Of a stretch of DNA of 64,000 bases, positions 10,101-15,643 are shown in pieces. The notes below the pieces were generated by a model that was given only the letters and a program-made list of their open reading frames with translations, made no database searches and was not told the DNA's origin. The translations under genes and the position numbers were made by a program. The first letter of the stretch is position 1. Each line of letters opens with the position of its first letter. The stretch spans positions 4,154,001-4,218,000 of the forward strand of contig OZ242258.1 in assembly GCA_965207025.1 (NCBI GenBank), in the 5' to 3' direction. Source of the DNA: Bin87 sp034423595. Its GTDB lineage: Bacteria > Chloroflexota > Dehalococcoidia > Lucifugimonadales > UBA3495.

Positions 10101-10564
10101 ACGGGAAAGCTGGCGGGGTTGGTCAGGGTCCCCAGCGAGCTGCCCGGAGACCCGCCGGAGTCGGCGTGGATGCTGGCGGTGAGGGACGAAGAGCTGAAGG
10201 CGCTGGCGATAGTGGCGAATTCCACGTCGACGCTGGTCAGGCTGTAGCCCGCGGCGTTGCTGCCGGTCGTGAACGCCTGGGCGTAATCATTGCCCAGAGA
10301 TACACTGGCTCCGTCCGCCTGGCCGGTGTTGGCGACGAAGGTCTGCGCCGCCTGCTGCGCGCCGGCCGGCTGCGCGGGGGTCAGCGCGAACAGCGCCGCC
10401 GCCATCATTACGGCCAGCAGCAGCAGGGGCAGCGCCCACAGGGCGCGCCGCCGGGTCAGCACGACGCCCCCGGAAGTCGGGGGGGGGGCTGAAAGGGGTA
10501 GGTATGAAGCGTTGCCTGCTTTCCCCAGGGTCTTCAGGGTCTTCGCCATGAGCTCGGCCACCAT
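1166..10564 (-). CDS. Giant secreted Calx-beta / fibronectin-III protein, copy A (3,132 aa)
   Basis: The start at 10564 follows GAAGGTGATTAGCG, a good Shine-Dalgarno match. Residues 1-35 are an unusual polar lead containing a C10 tract (10479-10488). A classic signal peptide follows (about 36-73: RRR, a long hydrophobic core, then AxA-like PAGAQQA). Domains in order: three ~170-residue beta-sandwich repeats marked by QAFTTG and GYTLTSVDVEF (75-600); a Calx-beta unit; another QxFxTG repeat; a ~190-residue domain with FRLLFMTEDHRDAT and WLNGERV (about 869-1059); another QSFTTG repeat; a Cys-containing region; FN3 near 1640; Calx-beta; FN3 near 1870; then Calx-beta units (GxxxTEGGDAxFTV ... DDD) separated by two copies of a helical segment containing HVNRWNRVL (about 2080 and 2390). 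Five tandem ~110-residue Calx-beta units and a terminal unit close the protein. Calx-beta folds usually bind calcium, so an extracellular adhesin or matrix role is likely. No sortase, autotransporter or C-terminal anchor is seen. Confidence 0.85.
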   Translation of the reverse strand: MVAELMAKTLKTLGKAGNASYLPLSAPPPTSGGVVLTRRRALWALPLLLLAVMMAAALFALTPAQPAGAQQAAQTFVANTGQADGASVSLGNDYAQAFTTGSNAAGYSLTSVDVEFATIASAFSSSSLTASIHADSGGSPGSSLGTLTNPASFPVSSSDQTLTFTSTGIDLAANTTYFVMFDISSDEPFSNIRVTTSDAEDSGQLAGWSIGDGALFRAFSFSSTAAWITSASSLKLSLGGVSKPFLVSNFGQADGGTGNFVQHDHAQAFTTGANAGGYTLTGVDFSFPQINDGALAGKLTAEIRSDSSGAPGAVVATLTKPGTIAAGTNSFTHSGVALAANTTYWVVLDVTLVLLPGANTIRNTASDAEDAGGADGWTIADDGHYRTWNTSGAWTSFGQSRKITIHGTAVETVETETFVANTGQADGGTSFLGNDFHQAFTTGGSSFGYTLHSVDVEFSTIDSAFSSSALTASIHAASGGSPGSSLGTLTNPASFPASTSDQTLTFTSSAGIDLEGSATYFLVIDMDAGQGSSRVRLTGSDAEDGGGLAGWSIADGAGTRTASSTGAWTPNVSSLKISLDGVSKPEPPRVSILGDGAVTEGVSASFTLRAVPAPTADLPVSVTVTTTGDFGYGTLPTSVTIPATGSATLEIPTTGDDVDEAHGSVTVTLVDGSDYDLATSLGTATVRVRDDDPPLVKNTGQSSGLVQGLHVDLAQGFDTGGNPSGYTLTSVDVAFNRSTEDFGSKLTVTVHKGANGAPGTVVGTLANPAFVNRQAGTYSFTHPGVALEADTRYWVVLDAAGLTEGNSQVKFTQSNSEDAGAAPGWSINNDARIRAQGGGNWIVLVGGSTLSMGVNGRLLPHADGSYTVPLDWPLKPLGLGAGETFRLLFMTEDHRDATAADIGVYDAHVREAARDGHAAVRRYADHFRVVGSTAAVDARDHTRTNPNDAGHTDAEVWWLNGERVAANNAGFWSDTWENWAMADRRFESGERSTSNDWPWTGTRTDGAKEANPLGASNARRGRFSTTDADTGPISYNTVASTQDHAFYGISPLFRVEPTPVNAPPGEPAVMSNLGQADGAALDVTTASTVRDRAQSFTTGRNGGHYRLNSVDVEFAEIGDADAARDLRVQIWAGSGGSPGSTAADVLADLARPSMPVGSADRTFTFTYQGGDGSGLRLEPDTTYWVYVYDASVQPNSRYTLRATASNSERRQGLRLPEGWSIGDGHSSWSLYPNPAVSWSTHSEALKIGLNLGAADAFVQFRTCAGTVSGNDCDTGWVVANYTRHDPPPTITLTEGGPAVTYQWQAVDPQQRRHFYVASQVGEPLSHHGGYIGPGQPDRDRLMCHTGSRSPYNLGDPIVEGLGRDGIHFGYGSTAGPLLDRHDGCPFSSQSVYEGDANKWRPVSLAAGQDSDAFDHGTFLIHRPHAVGHNFYENGVLYQVEGFAYPEVRVPLIIRDDDQWEQTLEFSIDDGTTWTSIEDGGLNLAFPASLNTGRKAHYFWVRTKNDPPADQDKRFSINADFAEALLRSGTSEYFRSHRVWFTSPAASHLHTFRTDSAVSAGSVTVGRTPVQVDVHVGANVVGNVTFQVEGYKLYERSDNQISTETPPKTVRTDSFSFHRTLGSCVGCQRLLGDLPDPVVERVGDLTYANLSDTGIDLSWPQVVGAEGYEVRYWSTTSPFPGVPADEAWFGAEPNDPAWNIRHLEPDTEYRAVVYYQDHGATQLSTASPVIRFTTLSAGSPVEAEPASVIVERVPEVSISAAGGTITEGEDAVYTVTVDPAPDAPLDVRVGVAGPGSVVAAQHLGERTVNVPTGGSVSFTIPTVDDTGWGSNGMLGATVRFGEGYRLNRFRSYASVYIANNDLPPPPPVQLKRVSDTTATVAWKPQGDGASYLVVWHESFTGVPVLTEVTTTATEHQLTGLKPQSHYVVSVLHGTNQLDQITVRTLAAGATPKTFAVDFETPAPNTSVPVISVTADGDVTEGGDATFTVSANPAPAADLDVSVTVSQSDDSGVSLGQRTVTIPAAGYAALTVATTNDEVDEPDGSVTVTVDASASLDYRVSSSQGTAVVVVSDDDGGYTVNQGTIARVKELASQTQHGAAHVNRWNRVLLAFGEHDGTGVTGGPMTAAEAQDMADNHSSPVWDLVVVELTALEAAAAQTPPPPPTPEVSVSGGSGVTEGGDAVFTVTASPAPTANLDVSVTVSQSGDYGAATGQRTVTVPTSGSVTLTVGTTDDSTDETDGSVTATVNAGSGYTVSSSQGAATVAVSDDDAAPTPVVSVSGGSGITEGGDATFTVSANPAPAANLDVSVTVSQSGDYGATTGQRTVTVPTTGSATLTVGTTDDSTDETDGSVTATVNAGSGYTVSSTQGAATVGVADDDAPVVEEQTGYTVDPDVVARVRELASQTQHGAAHVNRWNRVLVAFGEHDGAGVTGGPMTAAQAQDMADRHSSPVWDEVVAELTALEAASAQTPPPPPTPEVSISAGSGITEGGDAVFTVTASPAPSANLAVSVTVSQSGDYGAATGQRTVTIPTTGSVTLTVGTTDDDADETDGSVTATVNAGGGYTVSSTQGAATVGVADNDAPTPVVSVSAGGGVTEGGDAVFTVTASPAPAANLAVSVTVSQSGDYGATTGQRTVTVPTTGSVTLTVGTTDDDADETDGSVTATVNAGSGYTVSSSQGAATVAVSDNDAAPTPVVSVSAGSAVTEGGDAVFTVSANPAPAANLAVSVTVSQSGDYGAATGQRTVTVPTTGSATLTVGTTDDNADETDGSVTATVNAGGGYTVSSSQGAATVGVSDDDDAPTPVVSVSAGGGVTEGGDAVFTVTASPAPTANLDVSVTVSQSGDYGAATGQRTVTVPTTGSATLTVGTTDDDADETDGSVTATVNAGSGYTVSSSQGAATVAVSDNDDAPTPVVSVSAGSGVTEGGDAVFTVTASPAPASNLAVSVTVSQSGDYGAATGKRTVTVPTTGSATLTVGTTDDDADETDGSVTATVNAGSGYTVSSTQGAATVSVSDDDDAAPEVEISVTVEDASAVEGDVLEFRMALSAASTEEIRVRWYTAPAYHLLDDRAHRSDYQTTEGELVFKPGVTELTGEVWLEQDEDEEPDEYFAVEAYLPGSLVSPDAVGTMTIVDDD
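10479..10488 (-). repeat. C10 homopolymer near the 5' end of giant gene A
   Basis: The plus strand reads ten G residues, that is C10 in the coding sense, at codons 26-29 of the frame starting at 10564. C10 keeps that start in frame with the signal peptide. The paralogue at 63370-63377 has eight. A GTG at 10462, just before LTRRRALW, is an alternative start that would place the tract in the leader; GGGGG lies 6 bases before that GTG. Confidence 0.8.
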
Positions 10565-10658
10565 CGCTAATCACCTTCTCGCCGCCAGGGGCTGCGTCCC
10601 GTAAAGGTTGCCCAAGGTTGCCCAAAACTGGGACCTCGCCCGGCGTCGTCCATTGTTT

Positions 10659-10700
10659 TCTTGAAATTGTCTTCTTGAAGCAGTAATGCTCTTGAAGCAG
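10659..10700. promoter_or_regulatory. Three TCTTGAA repeats in the leader of giant gene A
   Basis: TCTTGAA occurs at 10659, 10673 and 10690. The last two extend to TCTTGAAGCAG and are 17 bp apart. They lie between the predicted minus-strand promoter and the start codon. The arrangement is preserved in locus 2 (offset +52889). Their position suggests operator or leader function; this is inferred. Confidence 0.35.
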
Positions 10701-10708
10701 CAATAACG

Positions 10709-10737
10709 ATTATCCGCGAATTCGCCGCCCGCCGCAA
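10709..10737 (-). promoter_or_regulatory. Predicted promoter for giant gene A
   Basis: On the minus strand TTGCGG (10732-10737) is separated by exactly 17 bp from GATAAT (10709-10714). The -10 matches consensus at five of six positions, the -35 at three. The predicted leader is about 140 nt. The identical arrangement occurs at 63598-63626. Confidence 0.45.
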
Positions 10738-10794
10738 GACGGCCGCCCGGCAGGTTCGGGCATTTTCGCCAGCCTGCCGGCGCCTGGCCGGCGC

Positions 10795-10803
10795 TGGTAT
10801 AAT
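10795..10803 (+). promoter_or_regulatory. Extended -10 promoter for the Uma2 gene
   Basis: TGGTATAAT is a perfect extended -10 element 79 bp before the GTG start at 10882; no clear -35 is present, which is common for this class. It is repeated at 63684-63692 in front of the second Uma2 gene, and a degraded form (GTACAAT) is at 17211-17217 in a remnant of the same leader. Confidence 0.55.
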
Positions 10804-10881
10804 CCCCCCAACCAGCCAGCCCATCGCCCACCGGGACCCCAACGCCAGGCCCGCCCAACGCTAAATCAGCCGAGGTTCGCC

Positions 10882-11610
10882 GTGACCACCGCCAACACCA
10901 GCGCCAGCAGCAAGACGCCCCAGGCCCCGGGCCGCTTCCGCCTGCCCGACATACCCGAGCGCGAGCCTGATGAAGTGACCCAGTTCGACCACATTGCGAA
11001 GACCGGCAACGCCCACTACCTGGCCCAACACCTGGGCCACCCGGAGACCACCCTGGTGGAGGCCGACCGCTGGATCGCGCCGGACGCCGATTTCGACAAG
11101 CGCCGCGCGCGGTACCCCGACCTGATGGTGGCCTTCGGCGCGGACCCGGCGGCCTACCGGGCCAGCAACGGGTACGTAGTAGAGGAGCAGGGGAAGGCGC
11201 CGGACTTCGTATTGGAGGTGGCGTCGGAGAGCACGGGGGAGCATGACGTGGGAGACAAGCGGGACTACTACGAGTCCCTGGGCATAGGGGAGTACTGGCG
11301 CTTCGACGAGACGGGGGAGCATCACGGGACGAAGCTGGCCGGGGACCGGCTGGTGGAGGGCCGGTACGAGCCGATGGATATAGAGGAACTGGCCGGCGGG
11401 GCGTTGCAGGGGTACAGCCGGGCGCTGGGGCTGAACCTGCGGTGGGAGGAAGGGCGGCTGGTGTTCCGCGACCCCGCCACGGGGGAGCCCATCGCCACCC
11501 TGGAGAGCGAGCGCCGGGGCCGCGTGCAGGCCGAGGCTCGCGCCGACACCGCCGAGGCCCGCGCTCGGGAGTTGGAGGAGGAACTGCGCCGGTTGCGGGG
11601 GAACGACTGA
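10882..11610 (+). CDS. Uma2-family (PD-(D/E)xK) nuclease-like protein
   Basis: A 242-residue protein starting at GTG. It has the Uma2/DUF820 pattern: PDLMVAFG near residue 75, then PDFVLEVASEST and the KRDYYESLGIGEYWRFD segment near 110-140, giving the D...ExS...K set of a restriction-endonuclease-like fold. The C-terminus (about 205-242) is a highly charged coiled coil rich in Glu, Arg and Ala. Uma2 proteins are abundant in Cyanobacteria and Chloroflexota and have no settled function. The gene is divergent from giant gene A and shares a 317-bp control region with it. The same gene pair recurs at 63 kb, so the association is stable. Confidence 0.85.
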   Translation: MTTANTSASSKTPQAPGRFRLPDIPEREPDEVTQFDHIAKTGNAHYLAQHLGHPETTLVEADRWIAPDADFDKRRARYPDLMVAFGADPAAYRASNGYVVEEQGKAPDFVLEVASESTGEHDVGDKRDYYESLGIGEYWRFDETGEHHGTKLAGDRLVEGRYEPMDIEELAGGALQGYSRALGLNLRWEEGRLVFRDPATGEPIATLESERRGRVQAEARADTAEARARELEEELRRLRGND

Positions 11611-12000
11611 CGGGCGCTGAAATAGACCTGACGGTCGGAAGGGGACTGCCAGCGTGAACCGGCGGGGTTGAACAATCAGGGTTGCCCACCCAGGCAAGGT
11701 AAGCGGCGCCCGACCCGGGTCGGCCGTTTTTGCCGGTGCTTGGCTGCTGACGGCGGCGTCCCCCGGCTGCTACGCTGGCGGCATGGTCTCCTGACCCGCG
11801 TCCATCCTGGACATCCTGGCTCTGGTGCCCCTTGCCGACAACGGGGAGTGGGCGATGGCCGCAGGGAAACCGTCACCGCCCACCTTGGCCGGAACTTCAA
11901 CCTGGACGGCAACGCCCATCGCTTCCGAAGCGGAGGCAGGGGCCGGGCCTGCCCTGCCCTGCCCACGAGGCGGTTCCTGGCGGACAGCTATGAGGCGCCG
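11611..12000. other. Stretch without a recognisable gene
   Basis: I see no frame here with family resemblance, good start signals or the expected codon pattern. Open frames on both strands are low-complexity Arg/Pro/Gly readings of GC-rich DNA. It probably represents decayed sequence between the Uma2 gene and the dispersed repeat. Confidence 0.5.
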
Positions 12001-12489
12001 GAGACCAGGGTCAGCGCGGCGCCCGGGATGACCGCCACGCCGCTGCCTCTCCTGGCGTCCGATAGAGGGGGTTCCGTCCGGTAGGGGGGTGCCAGGCCGG
12101 AACCCGCATGACGGGAGCAGGAAACTTGGAGCAGCACGGCCTGCCCCGGCGGGTGCATTGGACGGCGACTCGTCAGTCATGCTGACACGGCATCATCTGC
12201 CCGCCACGCTGTCCGGGGGCGCAAACGGCGGTACCGGCGATGATTCAGGGAGTTTCGGGGGAGGCGCCGATGCGTCATTTTCGCCGGTTTCAGGCAGGAA
12301 ACAGGCTGCAATGCCCCTTGACCAATCAGGAATTGCATTTTTGCAAGCGTGAAAAACCACGCTAAAACAACGAGGGTGATTTTGGATGGAGCGTCATGGC
12401 CTGACGCATCGCCGGCGACCAGTTGAAATACGTGTCAAGCCACGTGTCAGACGGGGTCCACCGGGCGGACAAGGCTGAGGCGGCGCGGG
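12001..12489 (+). repeat. ~490 bp dispersed direct repeat, copy 1
   Basis: This aligns along its length with 16624-17116 in the same orientation, with several small gaps. The best kept part is about 37 bp at 12351-12387 (starts GAAAAACCACGCTAAA, ends GGGTGATTTTGGA). It is followed by another kept block, GACGCATCGCCGGCGACCAG. In one plus-strand frame both copies end SGRK...LDQSGI.FLQ then stop, so a decayed coding tail is possible. Nothing in it identifies a known element. Confidence 0.65.
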
Positions 12490-12767
12490 AGCCGGAGGAG
12501 CCGCCGTCCACGCCGGACCGGATGATCCGCAGGGGCGAGGTGGCGGTGGCGGGAGAGGGCCGGCGGGTCTGCGAGAAAATGCGCGGGCCGCGCCGTCCCG
12601 GGGACCGGGGTCTGCTGCGCCGAGTCAGGGAGGAGCTACCGGAGCTCACCGTAGGCGGGCTGGCGGAGAGCTTCTGCCGTCTCCAAACGGCAAGGATAAC
12701 CGACGTTGCCGGCATCCCCATTGTCCACTGCCGTCAATCACCCGGCGTCCTGCCGACGCCACTTCCG

Positions 12768-13051
12768 CACCGGCTGGACAGAGCGGGACGACGAGGACAT
12801 CTTCCATCGGTGCTGTTCGTGCGGTGCTGTTCGTGTTCGAGACGCCGGAGAGCGAGGCCGTCTTCCTGGACGTGGCCGACGGCGCAGACGGCCTGGACGT
12901 GATCACCGCCAACGCGGAGGCCCTGAGGGAACACGGCATCCTGGGCGAGGCGTGGACCTTTCCGCCGCCCCGCTCGCGGAACCGGGCGCCGCTGGCCGGA
13001 TTGTACCCTGTGCCCAAAGTACAACTTTCCTGCGCCGTGGATTTCCTATAG
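12768..13051 (+). pseudogene. C-terminal fragment of a replication-relaxation-type gene
   Basis: The reading LLFVFETPESEAVFLDVADG, followed by HGILGEAWTFPPP and KVQLSC, matches the C-terminal part of the intact protein encoded at 25965-28019 (LFVFENEDDEDAFMDAASY, RGILADTWLPPA, KVQLFR). Upstream, RLDRAGRRGHLPSVLFV in another frame continues the match. The frame break coincides with a tandem 14-bp duplication (12809-12822 and 12823-12836, GGTGCTGTTCGTG plus one base). It is a third, decayed copy of this gene family. Confidence 0.7.
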
Positions 13052-13124
13052 GAGGGCCTCCGCAGCCAAAAATGGACAATTTTGCGGCAACTTGCGGCCA
13101 CCCTGTCCCGTTACGTCCCCGCCA

Positions 13125-13140
13125 CTGCAATCCGTTGCAG
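13125..13140. promoter_or_regulatory. CTGCAA/TTGCAG palindrome downstream of the relaxation-gene fragment
   Basis: CTGCAATCCGTTGCAG has perfect 6-bp arms around a 4-bp centre. It occupies the same position, after the replication-relaxation gene, as related motifs at 20261-20285 and 25844-25868. That conservation in three copies suggests a binding or recombination site for the mobile module. Confidence 0.4.
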
Positions 13141-13294
13141 AGGCGGCACGTCAGGCCGTCAGCGCAGACGAGACTCACACCACCTGCCAAGTAGCCATAC
13201 AGCTACGAATGCCAGCGACAAACTCTCAGCCACGGACATTGACGAACCAGCCGTCAGGCCCGAACAGCGTGTCCGATAGCAACTGTCTTGAATG

Positions 13295-14254
13295 TCAAGA
13301 GGCATGACCGACATTAGCGGTCAGGTCGCGCCAGGGCGAGTGATGCTTGATCATGGCATTGAGGATGGTGAGCAGCTTTCGCATACAGGCGACGAGGGCG
13401 ACCTTCTTCGGCTTGCCAGCGGCCAGCAGTCGTTGGTAGAGGTTCCTGATGACGGGATTGTGCTGGCTGGCTACCATTGCTCCCATATACAAGACGGACC
13501 GCACTCGGGCGCGCCCGCCCCAGACGGTGCGTTTGCCACGCATCGTGCCGCTGTCCCGGCTGAAGGGGGCCACGCCCACCAGGGCGGCGATCTGCCGACG
13601 GTCCAGCGTGCCCAGTTCGGGGAGACAGGCCAGCAAGGTGAGGGAGAGCTGCTCACCCACGCCGGGGACAGACCTCAGGAGATCGTCCTTCTCCCGCCAC
13701 ACCGGACTCCGGCGCAGCGTCTGCCTCAGCCCCTGGTCCAGGTCGGTCAGCTCCTGCTCCAGCCAGGCGATGTGGGCCTCGATGCGGGGGCGCACGGCGC
13801 TGACGGCGGTTCCCAGGCGGTTCTTCTCGGAGACCAGCATGGTCATCACCTGGTGCCTGCGGGCTACCAACGAGTTGAGGACCTGCGTCTCGGCGTCCCG
13901 CAGCGGGCGCACCTTGGGACGAACCGCATCGGCGAAGTGAGCCAGGACCGCCGCGTCCAAAGCGTCGGTCTTGGCCAGCGCTCCGGTGGCCTTGGCGAAG
14001 TCCCGGACTTGACGCGGGTTGGCGACCACCACCGGCAGCTCGGCGATTGCCAAAGCTGCCACCAACGGCAATTCCAAGCCGCCGGTAGCCTCCAGCAAGA
14101 CCAAGGTGGGACCCAGGCCCTCCAACTGGGAGACCAGTTCTCCCACTCCGGTTTCGTCGTAGGAGACAACCCATCTCTGACCCGTGGGACGGACTGCGAC
14201 GTCAACCTTGGCCTTGGCCACGTCAATGCCTACGTAGACTCCTTCAAGCTCCAT
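13295..14254 (-). CDS. IS110-family DEDD transposase
   Basis: A 319-residue protein. I chose ATG 14254 because AGGAGGTGATC directly precedes it. The N-terminal RuvC-like domain has GIDVAK (Asp11), LLEATGG (Glu near 60) and KTDALDAA (two Asp near 104-107). The C-terminal Transposase_20 domain has SVPGVG, ALVGVAPFSRDSG with the expected catalytic serine, and GKRTVWGGRARVRSVLYM. Length and motif order are normal for IS110, so the gene looks intact. IS110 elements lack terminal inverted repeats and rarely duplicate targets, so I cannot set the ends from sequence alone. The element has landed just after a decayed replication-relaxation fragment. Confidence 0.9.
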   Translation of the reverse strand: MELEGVYVGIDVAKAKVDVAVRPTGQRWVVSYDETGVGELVSQLEGLGPTLVLLEATGGLELPLVAALAIAELPVVVANPRQVRDFAKATGALAKTDALDAAVLAHFADAVRPKVRPLRDAETQVLNSLVARRHQVMTMLVSEKNRLGTAVSAVRPRIEAHIAWLEQELTDLDQGLRQTLRRSPVWREKDDLLRSVPGVGEQLSLTLLACLPELGTLDRRQIAALVGVAPFSRDSGTMRGKRTVWGGRARVRSVLYMGAMVASQHNPVIRNLYQRLLAAGKPKKVALVACMRKLLTILNAMIKHHSPWRDLTANVGHAS

Positions 14255-14460
14255 GATCACCTCCTGTTGATTGCCGGCCCGTCCTTGCACGATGCGGGCT
14301 TGGTTAACCCAGGCAACTGTTCGGGCTCTAACTCCAATAGGGTGGGGCGACCCTCGCTATCGGACGGCCTTCTATGACCCAGGGGCAACCGGTCTACCCC
14401 ACCCACTCAAAAATACAAGGGGTAAGCGGAGCCGTTCCCGTGGTTTCTCACAGTTGTAAA
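14255..14460 (-). ncRNA. Candidate bridge-RNA region of the IS110 element
   Basis: About 200 bases upstream of the transposase carry no gene but can fold. GGGTGGGG pairs with CCCCACCC (plus-strand 14340-14347 and 14397-14404), and GCCCG pairs with CGGGC around 14274-14296. IS110-type elements are known to encode a structured bridge RNA in the non-coding end next to the recombinase gene, on the 5' side in the IS110 subgroup. Size and place fit; the exact ends and the target- and donor-binding loops cannot be fixed from one copy. Confidence 0.45.
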
Positions 14461-14637
14461 AAGGGAAGTGGTTATCCTTCCCTTGTCTGCGTGCTAAAGG
14501 TGGCAAGGTTGCGAAATGTTGCAGGTCCGGACCCGGAGGACGCCCTTGCCGTGGGGCACCGACGGCGGGCGGGATGCCGGATGCGGGGTGGTATATGGCA
14601 AGACAATGTGATTTAATGATCGGTGCAAGGAGCGCTC

Positions 14638-14775
14638 ATGGCCCCCATAATATCCAGGAACACCGAGACCGTCACGTTCTCTTTACCCCCGCCGCAGGCC
14701 CAGCGCCTACGCCAGGCGGTGAGGGAGGAGGAGCGAACGGTTAGCGAGTTGTTCCGCGAGCCCGTAGACTGCTGA
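14638..14775 (+). CDS. Short ribbon-helix-helix (CopG-like) protein, probably truncated
   Basis: This 45-residue frame starts at ATG 14638 after AAGGAG (spacing 7). It reads RNTETVTFSLPPPQAQRLRQ, then a charged helix, then ERTVSELFREPV and stop. That matches the strand-helix part of RHH antitoxins and resembles the 80-residue RHH protein at 25068-25310 (ITFSLPPEM...SELVREALRLYM). The second half of helix 2 and the tail are missing, so it is a truncated gene or a minimal DNA-binding peptide. No toxin gene follows. Confidence 0.55.
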   Translation: MAPIISRNTETVTFSLPPPQAQRLRQAVREEERTVSELFREPVDC

Positions 14776-14836
14776 CTATCCTCATGCTGAGGTTCAAGCC
14801 GACCGCTATCGGTTTATTGGGAGGGCGCATGGCGAA

Positions 14837-15643
14837 ATGGTCATGGCGCTCAGGAGCATCTTCATGTGCGAATGGGTAAGTCTTGGCGAGGTGGTGAGGA
14901 AGGCTTGGCGGGCGTACGACAAAGCCGCCGGGCTACTGACGCGGGTAACCCCCGCTGTCCCTATCCTGTTCTTTGGCGATCTAGGCGAGTATGAAGCGGC
15001 CCAGCTGCGTGTATTAACCGTAGGATTGAACCCGTCCCGGCATGAATTCCCGTCAGAAAGGCCGTTCGCGCGCTTTCCGCTATTGGAAAAGGAAATGTGC
15101 CGTAATCACGGCTACTATATCAGCGCCTTATCGTCCTACTTCCGCACCGATCCTTACCGCGCCTGGTTCAGCGCATTCGAGCCGTTACTCAACGGAGCGG
15201 CAGCGAGCTACTACTTCGGCTACGGTTCGACTGCGCTCCACACTGATATTTGCTCTCCCGTCGCCACCAACCCAACCTGGAGCCGACTCGGGGCGATTGA
15301 TCGGTCCACGCTTGAAGCGTATGGCGGTCCGCTTTGGCACAATCTGCTAACGTTATTGAAGCCGCACATGGTGGTCCTGTCCGTCGCAAAACGCCACCTG
15401 GAGCGCATAGCATTTGAGCCTATGGACGGGGAATGGCGCATCATCCACACTTTCCACCTGACTGGGACCGGAGCACCGCGTTCGCGGCCATACGAAGTTT
15501 GGGCACGTTGGTACAGTATCGGGAGCGAGCCGTCGCTGTTCGTCTTCGGTGCGGCCGCCCAGACGCCCTTCGGTGTGATCTCCGCTTCCCAGAAGGGCGA
15601 AGTAGGGGCGACGATGTTGGAGGCATACCGAAATGGAAGATAG
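14837..15643 (+). CDS. Unnamed protein, first gene of a two-gene cassette
   Basis: A 268-residue soluble protein with an N-terminal helix (WRAYDKAAGLL), then PILFFGD and VLTVGLNPSRHEFP at residues 42-72, and later a conserved-looking aromatic region (YYFGYGSTALHTD). The VGLNPS strand-loop is reminiscent of the uracil-DNA glycosylase superfamily active-site loop, but I cannot confirm the other motifs. Alternative starts are the nearby ATGs at 14828 (another frame) and 14843. It overlaps the next gene by 11 bp, so the two are probably translated together. GC content is lower than the flanks, consistent with transfer. Location beside restriction genes hints at defence or base-modification biology. 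Confidence 0.65.
   Translation: MVMALRSIFMCEWVSLGEVVRKAWRAYDKAAGLLTRVTPAVPILFFGDLGEYEAAQLRVLTVGLNPSRHEFPSERPFARFPLLEKEMCRNHGYYISALSSYFRTDPYRAWFSAFEPLLNGAAASYYFGYGSTALHTDICSPVATNPTWSRLGAIDRSTLEAYGGPLWHNLLTLLKPHMVVLSVAKRHLERIAFEPMDGEWRIIHTFHLTGTGAPRSRPYEVWARWYSIGSEPSLFVFGAAAQTPFGVISASQKGEVGATMLEAYRNGR

Noticed and set aside
12423..12902. 159-codon frame upstream of the IS110 element
   Set aside because: Only its last part matches a known family (relaxation-gene fragment) and then in a broken frame; the rest is repeat-derived.
13292..14377. 361-codon plus-strand frame opposite the IS110 transposase
   Set aside because: Antisense shadow; the minus-strand frame has all transposase motifs.
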